64,000 nucleotides of DNA from Podarcis raffonei (GCF_027172205.1 NC_070607.1:2242001-2306000); one strand, 5' to 3'; shown: positions 1 to 32,100, counted from the stretch's first letter. Numbers and translations: made by a program. Notes: generated from the letters alone by a model not told the origin.

Positions 1-2930
1 ACAAATCCCTTCTTCTTTTAACAGTTGTTAATATGTTATACCTTACAGTGCAGAATATTTGGTTTCAGAAGAAGTGATTTCATTTAGCAGGTTTTAATCT
101 AAGCAGATCTACAGAAGGGATCAAATAAGCAGTTTGACCTTGAGCTCACTTTTCCAAAACTTGCCACAGACATAAATGGATATCAATTACTGCAGATGCA
201 TCTTGGACCAAAATAGAAGATGTGTTTACATGAATAATTTGCACCTTCTTCTGCCCTTGCAAATATTTTTTACCCACTCAAACAAGAACTGAAGCCATTA
301 TCTTGGGGAGCAAGTGCTTATGCTAGAGAGATGGGTGTCTTGCAGCCAGAATACGTGGCTATAGGAATCCCTGTAGCCATTGCTGAGTTAGCTAGACTTG
401 TATGTCTCTGTACTGCCATCCAGGGATTAGTACAAGGGCTCGGCCAACATCTGGGCTGATCTCTCTTAACACCCTGAGCCTAAGCACATTATGTGAAAAG
501 AAGTATCCCTCATTTCAGTTGAGTTTATTTCCGCATAAGTGGCTTTGGATCACAGTCCCAAATTTGGCGCAAGGCTTCTGGCTCACAGAGAGGCAACAAG
601 TAAAAGGTGGGTAGGGAAAGGTAGCTGTGCCAAAGGCTTTCTGCTTCACTAACTAGCACCAAGACTACAATTGTCTTCAAGGAAGGAAGGTTCATTCATT
701 CCACTCCACTTAACTAAAACTGCAATAACTAGACTGTATGTTGTCTTTCAAGAGGTTCACTCCACACAAACCGTTCCTTGACATTTCAAGGTTATTTATG
801 TATGCTGCCATAAAGCAGTTGATAAGAAAATCAGATTGGACTGATGGTTGCTTAGACTGTACATATTTAACCCATGTGTCATTTGGAATGCCCGGTGCTG
901 CTGAGGCTATAAAATGAACCACTGCTGAAGTTGTCCAACTGCCATAACTCCCTTTGTGGCCGACCTGATGGGCAGGGACGGATGTGCTTTAGAGTCCTGT
1001 CTCCAGTCCATCATGTGCCCCTGCTGCTGCTGCTGCTACTACTGCTACTATTTGTTTTCGAACCATTTTCTGAAGTGCCTAGAGGTTCCTCAAAAGCTTA
1101 TCAACTGTTCCTCTATGAGAAGATTGATAATGACAAACTTCCCTAAAAAGCAGCTTGACTTGGTATTTATACTGCTTGTTTTTAATGGGTTTTGATGGTC
1201 CTCTGTTTTATAGATGGGTTGATTCTATTGACCAGTTTATATCTGTTCTTTATCATATTTATATGTGATGAGTATTTATATGTTCATTTTGTTAGTTGTT
1301 TTCATTGTTGTTGGCTAGCTTGAGCAGGATATGATGGAAAGGAAAGATGCCAATTTATTTGCTACTATTCACAATACTCTAAATTGTCAGTAGATGCAGA
1401 CTAGACAGAAGAGCAGGTGTGGCTAGCTGTTCTGGCTTTAAGGGCCACATTGCCTCATGACAAAACTTTAGGGGGGCTGCATGCTGAACTGGGCAGGCCG
1501 TCACACACCTGTGCACACAGATGTATACATTCAGGCACATGGACACACAGGCACACATGATCTAATGCTGATCTGTGCAGACCAGCATAGGGTGAGGACT
1601 GTGATCATGGCACTGGAATGCGAAGAGAATAAAGCATTTCTTCCCAAAATGCTAGTTTCAAAGGAAAAGGGTTAGCAAGACCACCCACTTCCTCTCACAT
1701 TATTCTCACAATACTCCACCATTTTATTTTATTTGTAAAACTTCTGTTCGTTATGAGTTTCCTCCTTCTTCCGCAAAGTCAGCTCTGGAGCATTCATCCT
1801 GCCCTCTTTTTAAGAACTGTGAACACCAGCAAGACTAGTCTCTACTTAAGTCAGATTAGGTCTGCTGTTATTCTAGAATAAAATCTGGTGGGTTTTTTAT
1901 CACCTGGAAAGGCCCACAGAGTCCAATCTGATTAAACTGTTTTTGGACACAATTCTACTGAGCTGCAGAACAATAGTAGCTGTTTGTTCTTGCTTTATAG
2001 GGAACAGATCCAGCTGGCTTTTAGCAACATCTGAGTTTTCAATTATAAGGGCTGGAATGAGTAAGAAGGGGCAAAAACATGATTGACGGCTCCCATGAGG
2101 TGCATTACTGCAATACACAGCTAATACTTTTCTCTCACTGAATCTAAATACTCAGTGTCTCAAGGATTCCCTCTAGATGAAAATATGGGATGGCAGGTGT
2201 TTGCCTGTTTTGTTGTCCTGTTTCTCAGAACATTGTGACCCAAGCACAAATGTATTTGGAGTCAATAATATCAATAAGAATGTGTCCAACTGTGAAATTT
2301 CTAGTCAAACAGGAAAATGCAATCAGATTGCTCTGGACAGTGTTTATACAAACATAAGAACAGCAGTCCCATGTCCCATATTGTGCACCATTTCAATATT
2401 ATATGCAAACTACCAAAATTTTAGTAGTTCTGCTGTGAAAATAAGACACCGTACCACATTTGCCAGAAATATTATCAAGGACTAGCTACTATGTAAGAAT
2501 GTAAGGCTTGAATTATTGTGAAAGTCCCAGGTTCAAATCTACACTCCAGCAGGAAGGTTCTGCTCCATAGACTTCTGGTTGGCTACCGTGAGAACAGGAT
2601 GCTGGACTAGAAGAGCCCCTGGCCTGATCCAGCAAACACTTCTTATTTGAAGCTCACAAAGCAGCATTGGGCAGGTAACATTTCTCCATCTAGCATACGT
2701 CACATGTGGGGTTTCCACTGTACAGGGAAATCCACCTGGGAAAGACAAGACTCCACAGGGCCATCTGGTGTCACAGTACTTTATTACATACACAATGCCT
2801 ATAAATCGCTTCCCCCCAAATTTTTTAAAAGAAAAGGCATTTTATATGTGTTGTATATGCGATATAACACTGTGGAGTCCCCCCTTCCCAAACCGGACTT
2901 CGCGTACACAAGGCGCTTCATGGTGTCGCC
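1..2930. other. Intergenic DNA upstream of SHCBP1L
   Basis: No convincing exon is visible on either strand; open frames are short and have no recognisable protein similarity. The stretch is AT-rich, with a short CTG/CTA triplet tract near 1021-1050 and a retroposon tail near 2529-2647. In mammals the next gene beyond SHCBP1L is LAMC1, but none of its exons is seen here. Distal regulatory sites may exist but cannot be called from sequence alone. Confidence 0.6.
2529..2647 (+). repeat. Old retroposon tail fragment (MIR/L2-like)
   Basis: The segment contains the phrase 'gaacaggatgctggactaga' followed by 'gcctgatccagca', a 3' motif I recognise from many reptile retroposon copies. Only the 3' portion is present and no target duplication is clear, so this is an old degraded copy. 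Exact family not determined. Confidence 0.45.
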
Positions 2931-3214
2931 TCCTTGAGGTTTCAATGTTTGCACCAGCAGCAGCCACCCCTCCCCCTCAGAGCCCGCCTTGAGGGAGCAA
3001 TCAGGGGGAAGTTGGGCCTGGCAGCCCCGCTGGTCCTCCTCCTCCTCAGCAGGGCTTCTCTTGCGTGGGCCCCTGCCAGGCCCAGAGGGAAGAGGGCGGC
3101 ACTCCTTCCGACTCCTGCGCGCGGCACGCGGAAGAAGACCGCGCTCCGGCTCTGTGCTCTGTCTCCCAACGGTCCCTTTGTGACCGCGCGGAACTCCGCC
3201 CCGCCGCCTCTCCC

Positions 3215-3219
3215 ATTGG
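3215..3219 (-). promoter_or_regulatory. Inverted CCAAT box (ATTGG)
   Basis: 'cccattggctg' contains the NF-Y core in reverse orientation, about 49 bp upstream of the TATA-like element. That is the usual -60 to -100 window relative to the inferred start. Confidence 0.5.
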
Positions 3220-3263
3220 CTGCCTCGCGCCAGGGGCCCGCGTCAGGGAAAGTAGTTCCCGCT

Positions 3264-3270
3264 TATAAAG
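3264..3270 (+). promoter_or_regulatory. TATA-like box (TATAAAG)
   Basis: 'cgcttataaaggccc' sits 68 bp upstream of the SHCBP1L ATG at 3338, in an otherwise GC-rich island. The expected start site is about 3293-3300. Confidence 0.55.
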
Positions 3271-3337
3271 GCCCTGCCGGGGAGCCGGGGGGGGGGCGCG
3301 CAGGGGTGGCGGCGGCGGCGCGGCAGCCAGAGGGGCG

Positions 3338-21195
<17,858 letters not shown>

Positions 21196-21231
21196 AGCTA
21201 CAGGTTTCAGCTACAAAGGAAAACTTGTTGT

Positions 21232-21237
21232 ATTAAA
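21232..21237 (+). terminator. SHCBP1L: Candidate poly(A) signal ATTAAA for SHCBP1L
   Basis: ATTAAA lies 37 nt after the stop codon. If used, the 3' UTR is only about 60 nt. No canonical AATAAA was found in the next several hundred bases on this strand, so a longer UTR using another variant is possible. Confidence 0.35.
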
Positions 21238-21849
21238 AGATATTAATAAGAATTATTATGGATACTGATGAAACCTGAAATGGCACCATAATTACTATTT
21301 CTTAGTAAAGAGAAAGCTCTTCATAGCTTGGCAAGAATTTAAGCTTAATTTCCATTTAAGTCTTTGGCACCAGAAGCCATAGCTTATAGCTCAAAATATA
21401 ACCCCTTGGAGGCTATCAGTTTGAATTCTGTACTCACTATTCCAACTCGGGAATATATTTTTTAAAAGCCTGTACAGCAGTAAGTAACCTTCAGACTTAC
21501 TGAAAAGTAGTTAAAACTGCTGGTTTATTACTGCAAGTTTGTCTTGTTAATTTTTACTGTATTATAAACAGGTCTTATGAATGAAGCATGATATTTTGAA
21601 CGCCAGTCCCATAAAATTTAGCATACTTCTGGCAGGTCAAGGATAGAAGTCAGGGGACAGTATGACTGAGGAGCTAGAGCTAAACTTGACCTACTTAAAA
21701 ATTGATTATGTGAGAAATAAGGAATTCTGGACTTGGAAGTGGAGTTAGTCCTATTCAATTCAACATTAAAAGTTAACTGTCAGTTTTTTCTGGCCCTTTT
21801 ATTATCCTTCCACATCTAGTGTTAACACGAATGCATCATTTATAAGTTA

Positions 21850-22066
21850 CCGTATTTTCCCATGTATAAGACGATGGTTTTTGCTTTTTTAAAAAAATAG
21901 TCACAAATTGTGGGTTGTCTTATACATGGATGGTGAATGCACAGGGGTTCTGGTATGGGCAGCCCAGGCTGTTCAGGTTCTGGCTCTGGCCAGATTTCTT
22001 AATTTTGGGTAAAAAAAAAAAGGGGGTTGTCTTATACATGAGGGCATCTTATATACAGAAAAATAC
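21850..22066 (+). mobile_element. CCGTATTTT-family MITE
   Basis: The left end 'ccgtattttcccatgtataa' follows a TA. Inverted 'gtcttatacatg' blocks lie near the right end, which closes in 'agaaaaatac'. It is related to, but diverged from, the copies at 15838 and 39410. Confidence 0.6.
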
Positions 22067-22669
22067 TTAGTTTCAGCATAACTATTACCATAGTTTTATT
22101 TCCCCAACAAGATGTCAAAAAGAAATCGTGATGAGGAACAAACAGAGCTGTCTTAAGAGGCCTAGGATAGTACTCCTTCAAAGTTGTGCATGCCATGGAA
22201 ATGTACCTGTGCAGGCCCAGAGGTAGAAACTGATGGACTCTATTGAATTTTCAAGTTCTTTAGAGAATGAGGTAAGAGATTAGTGCTATCGCTCTGATCT
22301 ACCTCCCCAGCATCCTCTCCCATTTCCTAGGACTCCGGTTCCTTGAGAAGCTGGAGGCTATGAAGCAAGTGAAGACCTTTTGAGCCCTGGTGGAAGACCT
22401 GGACCAAATATGACCAACTACACCAGGGGCAGGCAATGTAGGGCTGTCCAGATGTTGCTGAACAACTCCTCCCATAATCCCAAGTGGGTGGGAGTTCACC
22501 AGGTTTGCTATCCCTGAACTACATCATAGAGACTATGTGCAAAACCTATGAAATGTCGTTCTCCACTGTTTTTGCAGTTCAATTATATCCAACAGAGCAC
22601 TTCTGGCTGGCAGGAGACGGCCTCTAAAAATATGACGCTTATGACTCTATTTAAAAACAAGTAACTTGT

Positions 22670-22675
22670 TTTATT
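22670..22675 (-). terminator. DHX9: Candidate DHX9 poly(A) signal (AATAAA)
   Basis: Minus-strand AATAAA about 183 nt beyond the stop codon. A second AATAAA is at 22734-22739, about 119 nt beyond the stop; either could be used. Confidence 0.55.
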
Positions 22676-22733
22676 AAGATCAAAATGAACACATCATGAA
22701 AGAGTATCATAGCAATCTGATTATTTATTATAT

Positions 22734-22739
22734 CAAATT
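22734..22739 (-). terminator. DHX9: Second candidate DHX9 poly(A) signal (AATAAA)
   Basis: It lies in 'taataaataatc' on the minus strand, nearer the stop codon than the one at 22670. Tandem signals suggest short alternative 3' UTRs of roughly 140-210 nt. Confidence 0.5.
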
Positions 22740-22857
22740 AAGGTTTCAATCCTTTGTGAACTCTAGGACTAGAAACACTTCTGCATTATAAGCAAAGGAA
22801 CATGGGGAAAAACAAGATCATGCATCATTATTTTTGGGTGGTACTATTGTTCCACCC

Positions 22858-23122
22858 CTACCACCCCCACCTGCCTCTAAACCCACCCCCTCTGTTTCCT
22901 CCACTTTGGTATCCTTGAAAGCCTCCACCACCTCGAAAGCCACCTCCTCCACCCCCACTGGAATACCCCCTTCCCCCAGAACCACCAGGGTAAGTGGTTC
23001 CATAACCACTTCCATATCCACCCCTGTAGCCGCCACCACCACCTCTGTAACCACTGCCACCTCTGTAGCCACCTCCATTGTCATATCGAGCCATTTTGGG
23101 GGGGCGAGGTCCATCCCCATAC
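22858..23122 (-). CDS. DHX9: DHX9 last exon: nuclear transport signal and RGG tail
   Basis: It begins [17 protein letters not shown], the core of the bidirectional nuclear transport domain, with the basic residues that arginine methylation and importin recognition use in human. A Gly/Arg/Tyr/Ser-rich tail follows ([20 protein letters not shown]) and ends FRGRWGW. The exon encodes about 87 residues against about 113 in human, so the RGG tail is roughly 25 residues shorter. The repetitive GGN codons make length change by slippage likely. Confidence 0.93.
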
Positions 23123-26100
23123 CTGGGAAACAAAAATAAGAGCTGTTATTTTTGACTGTAAAAATGCAGTCCTAAACAGGATTATGGTGCTCACACTAGG
23201 AAACCCATCTCACATTGATAACAGGTAATTTCATTTCCACATTTCAAGTATTTAATGCTAGGTTTCAAAATGAAACATTAAGGATTACATTTTCCCTCAA
23301 ACTACTTAGGATTTTACATTCTTCTCCCCCTCCATTATATTCCTTAAGAAGCCTCAATGATTTACGTCTTTCCTAATATATTGCCATTCTTTTTGTAACT
23401 TGTCCAGCTGCAACCGTGTTCTAAATGTGAACTTAATGGAATAATGACATTGCTGTCTTATTTTTCTCTCTCATTCTTAATGCTTTTACTTTTTACACAC
23501 GCTTCTTATTAACCGTTGTTTTAATTCAGAAGTATCTTCTTGGGGATTTTTTAATTCATTTCAGGATGGCTGTACACCCTGGTCATCCTATGGTGGCTTA
23601 ACAACCACCACCTTAATAAAACCACATATTAATAAATAGCAAAGTACCACAATAACATAGCTGTCAACGTTTCCATTTTTTAAAAGGGAAATTCCCTTAT
23701 TCCAAATAGGATTCCTCACAAGGGAAAAGTTGACAGCTATGCAATAAAGGCAACAAAAGTCAGAACCAAAATTATGACAAAAAACGGGTTCAGGTACCAC
23801 AACAGAATAATTAAATAGCAATTTAAAGCCCCAAGAGAGCAAGAGAATCTGGCATCTGAAAGTTATCAATGATGATGATAATAAGTGCACATTCTTAAGG
23901 AATTCCACTCTAAAGACCTATTTAGTAGCCACCCACATAACTTAAGGGGGGGTCCTCACATGTCCCTCAAAAATAATACTAAGCTACTCAGCAGGCTCAT
24001 GTGGATTAGATACCAAGGTCTCGGGCTATTAAGGGATTTAAAGGTCAAAACCAGCACCTTGAACTAGGCCAGGAAATGATCTGGTTGCCATAAGAATGTT
24101 TCTAAAACAAATAACGGAGGCCAGATCATCTTTCCCCATGAAGGGCTTACAGCTGCATCACCAGCCAAAGCTGGTGAAAGGCACAGAAAGCTACTAATGT
24201 AGCTTGGGTATTCATAGCAGTCCTGGATCCGACCTTATTTCCAAGCTGCAAGCTTAAGGGGAGGTGCAACCCCATCCAGAATATGTTAAATATGTCTTCC
24301 TCAACTGTTAGACCGCTCTTCATAATCTGTCTTTCTTTGATTGACTATAAGTTTACCAATAATTACAAGCAATTCAATCAATCAAAAATTCATTCCCCCC
24401 CCCAATGCATTATTTGCACTTACTAAAGTTTTCATGTAGCATTTTCATCCTATCTAGTAATATCCGCTTTGAAGCCTACATGATTTGCTTTCTTATTCCG
24501 TTATCCTGAAACTTTGGTATCATTCTACATACTATTGAGGAGTTAAATATTTTCCCAACATGGATCCCTGTGAAGGCTGCCCATTTATCCCAAATTTCAT
24601 TTTCTGTAGTAACTATTTTCTGATAAGCAGGATCCATCCCTTTTAGGATCTTTGTAATCTCTGGTTAGAAGAAAACAGGAAGCTTAAACAAGTGGCAAGG
24701 TTTCATTATGACTCTTGAGACGGGTGGGCAACCTTTTTCTACTGAGGGCTACACTCCCTGTCAGGGACCACATTAGTCATAGATTAACTAATCTGGAGTA
24801 AAGATCATCCTGCTCCTATCTTCACCATAGTTTATTTTCCCTTAAGCCCTACAACCAAGGAAGAAAAGCCTAACACATCAAACAAAAACATAGAAAGGAG
24901 GAGGGAACGCCATGAAAAAAGGAGGGGGGCAGGAAATAGATGGTAGGACATCAAATGGACTAAGTTCTAAAATAGCTTGGAGCTAACCTCATAGTGCCTG
25001 CTGCGAGGTTGATGCCAGCAGCTGATGGTTTGGAGATTTCCCAAATTACATCCAGCATGTTTTTGTTCAGTGGGTCTAGGTCGCTGATGATTTCTGGATT
25101 CTTCGTTACTTCCACCACAAGGGCTTCCATTGCTGCACGCAAGGCAGCGATACAGGCAGCTGCGTTGTGAGGCATACGCAGTTTGATCCTACAGAGGAGA
25201 AACAGTTTAGCAAATGAATATACTGTATCCATCCCTGGGACCCAACATATGTCCTCCCATTTAATCTTCCAAAGTGTTCAATCAGCTGTGCTGTTAGGGT
25301 TTGAGGCACATCAACTCAGTATTATAATTTCCCCCAGTAAAGCCTGTTAACTGAAATTCTCTAAGAATACTTAAAAAAAACTAAAAAAAACAAACCCACA
25401 AGAATTCTGATAGGGCCATCTAGACAGGAATGGGCATCAACTGCATATTTTTTTTCATGCGTTCAAAACTCCCTTCCCTCACTTCCACATCTGATGCATC
25501 AACACTCAACAGGATCCTAAAAATTCTGTGAAGTATTTCTGTGTACATTCAATGTTCTTACACTTCCTTTCTTATACAGCCTTTTAAAGCTATGAAACCA
25601 GCTGTTGTACCTCACAGTCGTTCCCCATGCATTTAGTATCCAGAGCCAATCAAAAGTTCATACCAGTCATCCAACATAATGATCTCCCCATCTGATACAA
25701 CTTTCTTAGAGCCAAAGAGAAGCAGCTGCAAAGGGCTCACTAAGGTCATTGCTTTGGCAGAGATGGCTCGTGTCCGGATCTGTACATAGAGAAACATACA
25801 GATGTCTTTGTGGATCATACCATATGGAATCTGGGGCATAATATGAAATTATGACAGCATCCTAGCACACAAAGGAAAAGTTTCCAGGTGTCATAGTTAC
25901 AGTGATGAGCAAAAGCCTTCCCAACACTGCCTAAATAATTAGAAATCAGCAGAGAGCAAAATTTATAGCTGCCAGAAGGCTGCCATTCTGTCCTCCTTCA
26001 CCTCTAAGTAGCCTTTATCTTCTTCCCTGTTTGCCCTAAAAGCTTCAAATACTGGAATCACACCTATTCAAACTGACATTTCTAGAAATGTACAAAATTC

Positions 26101-29100
26101 ACTCCAAACCAGAGTATATATTGCACTATATTTTCAGTGGCTATAAGGACACGAGATACTTTGCAACACAGAAGTACTAAGAAGTGAGATGGCTTTAGCC
26201 ATCTAACTTCAAGAATACAATAAAACTAACTTTGATATAGGCCTATAATGCTTCGAAAGCTTAAGAACATTGTGCTGATTATTCTAAACAAGAACACATA
26301 AACACATTATTTATTAATTTATATACTGTTTTATGTCAAAATAAGCAGCGTATCAGTATAGTATTCTCCTTTTTCAGAAACGCAGGGCCCCACCTTTAAC
26401 CCAAACATGCTTTTGGGAACCCATTTCTTCTCCCTCCCTCCTCTTGTCACATGGTGGCAGTGCTGCAACTGCAACCCACCTTAGATCAGGCCACGACACA
26501 GTGGTGGGTCCTGAACTACTAGCTGAAAGCCAAGGTGTTACAATCATGACAAGAGATCTTCTATAGACTCCAGACCGGCAAATTTCAACCAGAGGATTTT
26601 AATTAAAAGCAAACATACAATGTCTAAGATCAAAAATTGTACTCAAACATGCATGGCAACTTGGTAGCCTGGCACATCTTTCACATTTGCCTACCTTTTC
26701 TCCGAAGACAAAAAATGGACAAGGATACTTCATGTCCTGACTGCTAAATGGACAGTTAACAGAAGACTTGTGGATAAGTGCATTGCGGCCTTCGGTGGTC
26801 AGAATCTTCCTCTTCTCCTTGTGGAAACAGACATTGGGATACAAACCAAAGGCCAGCAGAGAGATGACAACGTCTAGGCTGTTATCCGGTCCAGTGTTGT
26901 TAAATACCTGGGTCATCAAACACTCTGGAAAAGAGAATAGAAACTGGCTTTCCAAGTAGTACTTCATTTTATAAGCAAAACTTTAAAAAAGCATTTGATT
27001 TCCTCATTTGAAACATATTTTACATTTGTAGAATGAGTGTTTTGAGTTTACAAATATAAACAGATCCCTACAACAAGGAGGCAGAAACCAGTGCAAAGAC
27101 AGGACCTCCCTGATCTAGCAACAAGATTCAGCAACTGCACATCCAAAAGTCTCACATTTTAAAATCCATTATGTCCAAAATGGGATTAAGATTACTGCAG
27201 AACACAGCTAGGACAAAAATGATGGAATTTCTTTCTGGAGGGAAATCAAGATACTTTGGACCAAGTTTTAGAGTACAGGTCGAACCTTGGTTCGCGAACA
27301 GACTGCGTTCCACGAATCTGTTCGAAAATTGTCAGCTTCTGAAAATCGTTCGAGAACCAGAACACTCACTTCCGGGTTTCAATCATTCAGGAGCTGATTT
27401 GTTCGGGAACCAAGGCGTTTGAGATCCAAGGTACAACTACACTTTCTATGCATACTGCACCCCCTGCCAACAACCACTGCCATACATGGTACAAAACTGG
27501 AGGGGCTCCCTGTATCTAAAATGTTTTTATTATTAAAGAACCTTTGACCAAATTGTGTGACATAAAAATGAGTCTACAGAGCCATGTATTTGTTTACTGT
27601 GCCACACTCCCTATACTTGAAATTACTTCATGCATATTACCTTCTGGGAATCCAGAGCTGACAAGAATATCTTTCAACTGCACTTTGGCTTCCCAAGTCA
27701 TTCTCAGAGTAGCCATGTTGAGTCTCTTGTGTTCACAGAAATGTATCTCTGCATTTTCCCCACCCAGTCTGCAAAAGGAAAATGGACAAGACAAACTGAT
27801 TTGCAACCAACCTGTACAGATGCTCCACAGTAATTTTCCATATACTGAGCTAACGATATAAAGCAGGATGCCTTATAAGGTCATTGCAGCTGTTCACAGT
27901 TTTAGTTGTCCTAAATAAATTTACCTGGCATTATCCCAGGCTTGGAAAACTGACAGGAGGGCCACGTGATCAGAAAACCGATTTCCAGCAAAATTTCTGT
28001 GGACGTAACCCAGCCTCTTTCCCTCGCTAATGAATGGTTCAGGGAAGCAGGTGGCTGCAGAGATGGTACATACAGCATCTCCCACACTGAAACAGAAACC
28101 ACAGAATGATTTTTCTCATGGTCTTGTGCCTAACAGCTGGAGATCAACTTCAATAAACTTGATCTCTAACTATGTTATTAACAGAATATACAGCAGAATT
28201 TACTGGTGTGAATGTTACGAGGCTGGGGAGGAGGTGGGATGACGGCTAGCCTCTGTCTCAAACAATTCAAGTTCGCAAGTTTCAATAAAAACAGAATGTG
28301 TACTTCTGGCTCTGAAATAATGTCTCAAGTTAAAATTTGGTTTCATGGTTTTTTAAACTCATTTCCAAAAGAACCCACAACACCCCATTTAGAGACCAAT
28401 CATAATCAGTCACCCAATCAATTCACATACACTTCTAACCCTATTAAATGGCACTTACTAGAAAATACACCCCATTATCATCATCTTCCCAAGGCGAGGT
28501 TCAATGGGCAGTCTAGCTAAAATTCGCCCAAGAGGTGTCAGTTCGTCATTGCAGTCCAAGGCATCAAGCTCTGTGAGGGGAGGAAAAATGCACTGGCAAA
28601 ATCTGATAGGGTTTAATTTAACTGTTCATTCAGCCTCACAATTAGTGAAGCATCTACTGTACTATATATTTTGGAAAGTTAGTTGTTTGCTATGCATTTG
28701 GACATTTCTTAAGATACCACAATCAAGTTCTTCAGGATGATTCCCATATTGAAGCAGCAGATGTTTGTTCTGTTTGGATACAATTGGGCACCACTTTGAA
28801 TCAAGATGGCAGCCCGAAAGTTTCAAAGCTACAATGAATTCTTGGTTTCTTAGAAATACTGAGCAATGCTTGGTACAAGGCTGTTAGATAAATCAGAAAG
28901 GTGGCTGCAAAATGAAAAGCTGTTGCCTTCCGATCTTGCTTGTTAGCATCCCTAAAGCATCAGGGCTGGCTATTGTTGTAAACAGAATACTGGACTACAT
29001 GGAACTTTGGTTGGACTGACCAAGACAAACACAATGGCAAACACAAAAGACATAAATTACACCACCATTCTATAGTGATTGGAGGCTCCACTACAGAACA

Positions 29101-32100
29101 GGCCTCTTCTCCAGTATCCATGCTGAAAGTGGGAGCAAGCAGGGAAGGGCCTTGTATAACCTCAATTGGCAAACAGGATTGTGTTGGAGAAAGCAGTTGT
29201 CCAGATATCATGGACTAGCTTTGTAGGTTAAAACCAACACTACTTCTTATAAATAAATTGAGATTAATAATAATAATTTTTTTTAAAAAACACACTAGGG
29301 AAATACATTCACTCGAGTGGTTTTGTTAATGATCTGGCTGTTGCATTGTGGACCAAGTTTTTCAAAGATGAGAGCCATGCATAAACATCGAGTCATGAAA
29401 AGAGCAACTGAATATCTACTGCTTGTGTGTGGAAATGTATGACACAGAGTTTGAAAACAGACCACATCTATGCTTACAGACTGGAAGTATCAGTCTAGTA
29501 CCTCTGAGTGTGTGCTCTGCTTCAATCACTGCGTCCAAAGGAGGTGGCTCTATAGCTTTGGCCAGGAACTGGCCAATTCCTCCCAGTCGCAGCAGTTTGA
29601 TGCTCAAAGCAATTTCATGTAGTGGTGTTCGGAACATCTCTGGAGTCATATGAGTCTCAAGTCTGGAGACAAAATGAAGAGAGAGAGAAAAATATTTAGG
29701 GCATGTTCCATTTAAACTGGTACTACCAATAGCTCTACTCTGCTTCGGCCAACACTGCTCCCTAAGTCACCTTACACACATAGCGGAGAGCTTATTGTCT
29801 TAACAGTGTCACAACCCTTCTCAGTCTCCACCAAAACATGAAAAAACTAAAGAGGTGTAAGGAGGAGATACTGATTTGTGAAAGGGATTACCTGACAATC
29901 TGTTGTTGACGCAGAACCTTTAGGACAGAATGGGGAACCTTTGGCTATGCTTGCTGGGGTGACACTTGGGCATTCAAAAACTCCTGGAAGGCCCATCCCT
30001 GCCTCGGAGCCAAACCAGGTGACTGTGTTAACCCCACATTCACTGACAGGTTTTTAAGCTAACCCATACCCACTTCACAGTCCTATCGGGGTGCTAGGGG
30101 CATGGGAGCCAAACTCCTCCCCCCTTCCACCTCAACTCTCTCTTGCTTCTAATACATTTCCCCCCTGTCAGCATACTCCAAGATTTAGGTGAGGGAAAAG
30201 TATTTTCAAGCTGCTGAGTATTGGTGGAGGGTTTTACTCCTTTCCCCTCTTTCCATGTTAAATGTTAACCCCTCACCCTCACATGCAGACAAAGTTTGGC
30301 CTTGAATGAGAGCAGAAGTGATGCAGCCATAGTGGAAGCTACCACAGTAGTAACAGCAAAATGGGCAACTTACGTAATTTCAAACTAATAATATAAATTT
30401 GCACAATGGTAAAACAGTGTACGTTTACAACTACAGGCTACAGTTCCTCTTTATTTGCAACCTAAGGGGGGGGGGCGCGGAAATTTCATACCCATTACCT
30501 AGTCTCTGAGGTTGGGTTCATCTGGCTTTTCTAGTTCAGTTAACTATTTATTCAGGAATTTACTCTAAGAAGAAGCAGAGTGTACACCTACCGTTCAAAG
30601 CGAGCTCTGCTGCAAAGGTGGAAACAGAAGCCCGGACGGACACGACCAGCTCGTCCTTTCCGCTGTTCCAGGTTAGTTTTTGAAGCCCAGACAGTGGCAT
30701 AGTTGGTCATGTTGTTGTGAGCAGTGAAGAGCTTCACCTTTTGCCTGTGAAGTTTAGTTAGAAGAAAATGCATTAATAATTAACTTCCAAGTTATTAAAT
30801 GTTGAAAACAAAGCTAATTATGATGTGATACACAGAAGCTTAAGGGATTTAGCACTTAAGCGGAAGGTTGCAGCACAAGGCAGGATTCTCAAAGTCTAAG
30901 ATGACTTTGTGAACATATTAGAAGCAGGAGGGCTTGTGATGTGTTAAGATACAGACACAGTTGTAGAACAGCTACTATGGTGGCAGCGGTCACAGTATAA
31001 ACAAACCAGGTTGAAGATATCAAATTTTAACAAAAATGAAACATGCATGTGGGACAGAAGGAATGGGAAAACAGTAAGACCTAAATTGGAGGGGAGCTCT
31101 TTATGCACTTCCCCCTCAGTAGAGGATACAATTGACCAAAACTGATTCCTATCTCTTAGCAGGGGAGTTACCAGTGTGGATTGACCATATATCTATCCCA
31201 AAGGCTGATAGATCTTAAGAGCACAATTGTTAAAAACCCTTTCCTGCTCTAGAGAAGAGCAAGGGATTCCTGGTTTGCCATAACACTGCCAAGGTGCTCT
31301 AGCTGCCTCAGCAACACAGCAGCCCAATCTCTCCCAGCTTTCTTTTCACCTATGGGCAAGGGAGGGACATAGAGAGGGCTCATGTGCAGCTGCCAGGACA
31401 ATCCCCACTTGCTACAAGGCTGGTTCCACATCATGCTCACCAGAGGGTGATGATACACTTTCCACGATGAGCACATATGTAGAAGCCTGGCAAAATCTGC
31501 AGAATTAGCGTCACAGGACCAGTATATCCTCACTTTTATGGACATGAACCATCGATACATGACTTTAAGAGCCACATTAATCAAACAGATGAACCCAATC
31601 CTGTCCTGCCCATGTTTACAAAGTGCAATTTCAAAATGTGTTAAGTCTTACCTTAGGCATGTTCTAAGAAATCAGTGGAGAAAAGCTCCAAATTTTAAGC
31701 ATTTTCCCCAGTCGCTGCTGCCACATTACATCCACATGGCAAAGAAAGCATCCGACACACACCTGCCCTAAGCTGTCTGCTTAAGCATCCGTCTGGCCTG
31801 TCAGGAAATACAGATTTCCACCAAGCCCCTGGCTGTGTACTTTAGCCTGGTGGTTCCTAACTGTAACAGATGAAAAAGGTTCTGCAAGCTTAATCTTAAG
31901 CTTTCTGGCAGGCAGGACAACATAAAACCCGTTTTGCAGATCAAACCAAAGAAACAAGAGGAACAAAAACTCACTTGCAAGAGTCAATAACATAGACGAC
32001 ATCATTAATGGTAATACTCGTCTCTGCAATGTTGGTAGATAAAATTACCTGGAAAAACAAACATAAATCTATTCTGAATACAATATTACCTGGGACTACC

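Larger units (their letters stand above)
21196..22669. other. Tail-to-tail intergenic gap SHCBP1L / DHX9
   Basis: About 1.4 kb between the two convergent genes. It contains a CCGTATTTTTCG-family element (21850-22066) and an old repeat piece near 22425-22510 ('gtccagatgttgctgaac', 'gggagttcacc'). No additional exon is visible. Confidence 0.6.

Noticed and set aside
22834-23139. A plus-strand Thr/Ser/Pro-rich frame of 101 codons
   Set aside because: It is the antisense of the DHX9 RGG exon; its composition is the mirror of GGN-rich codons.
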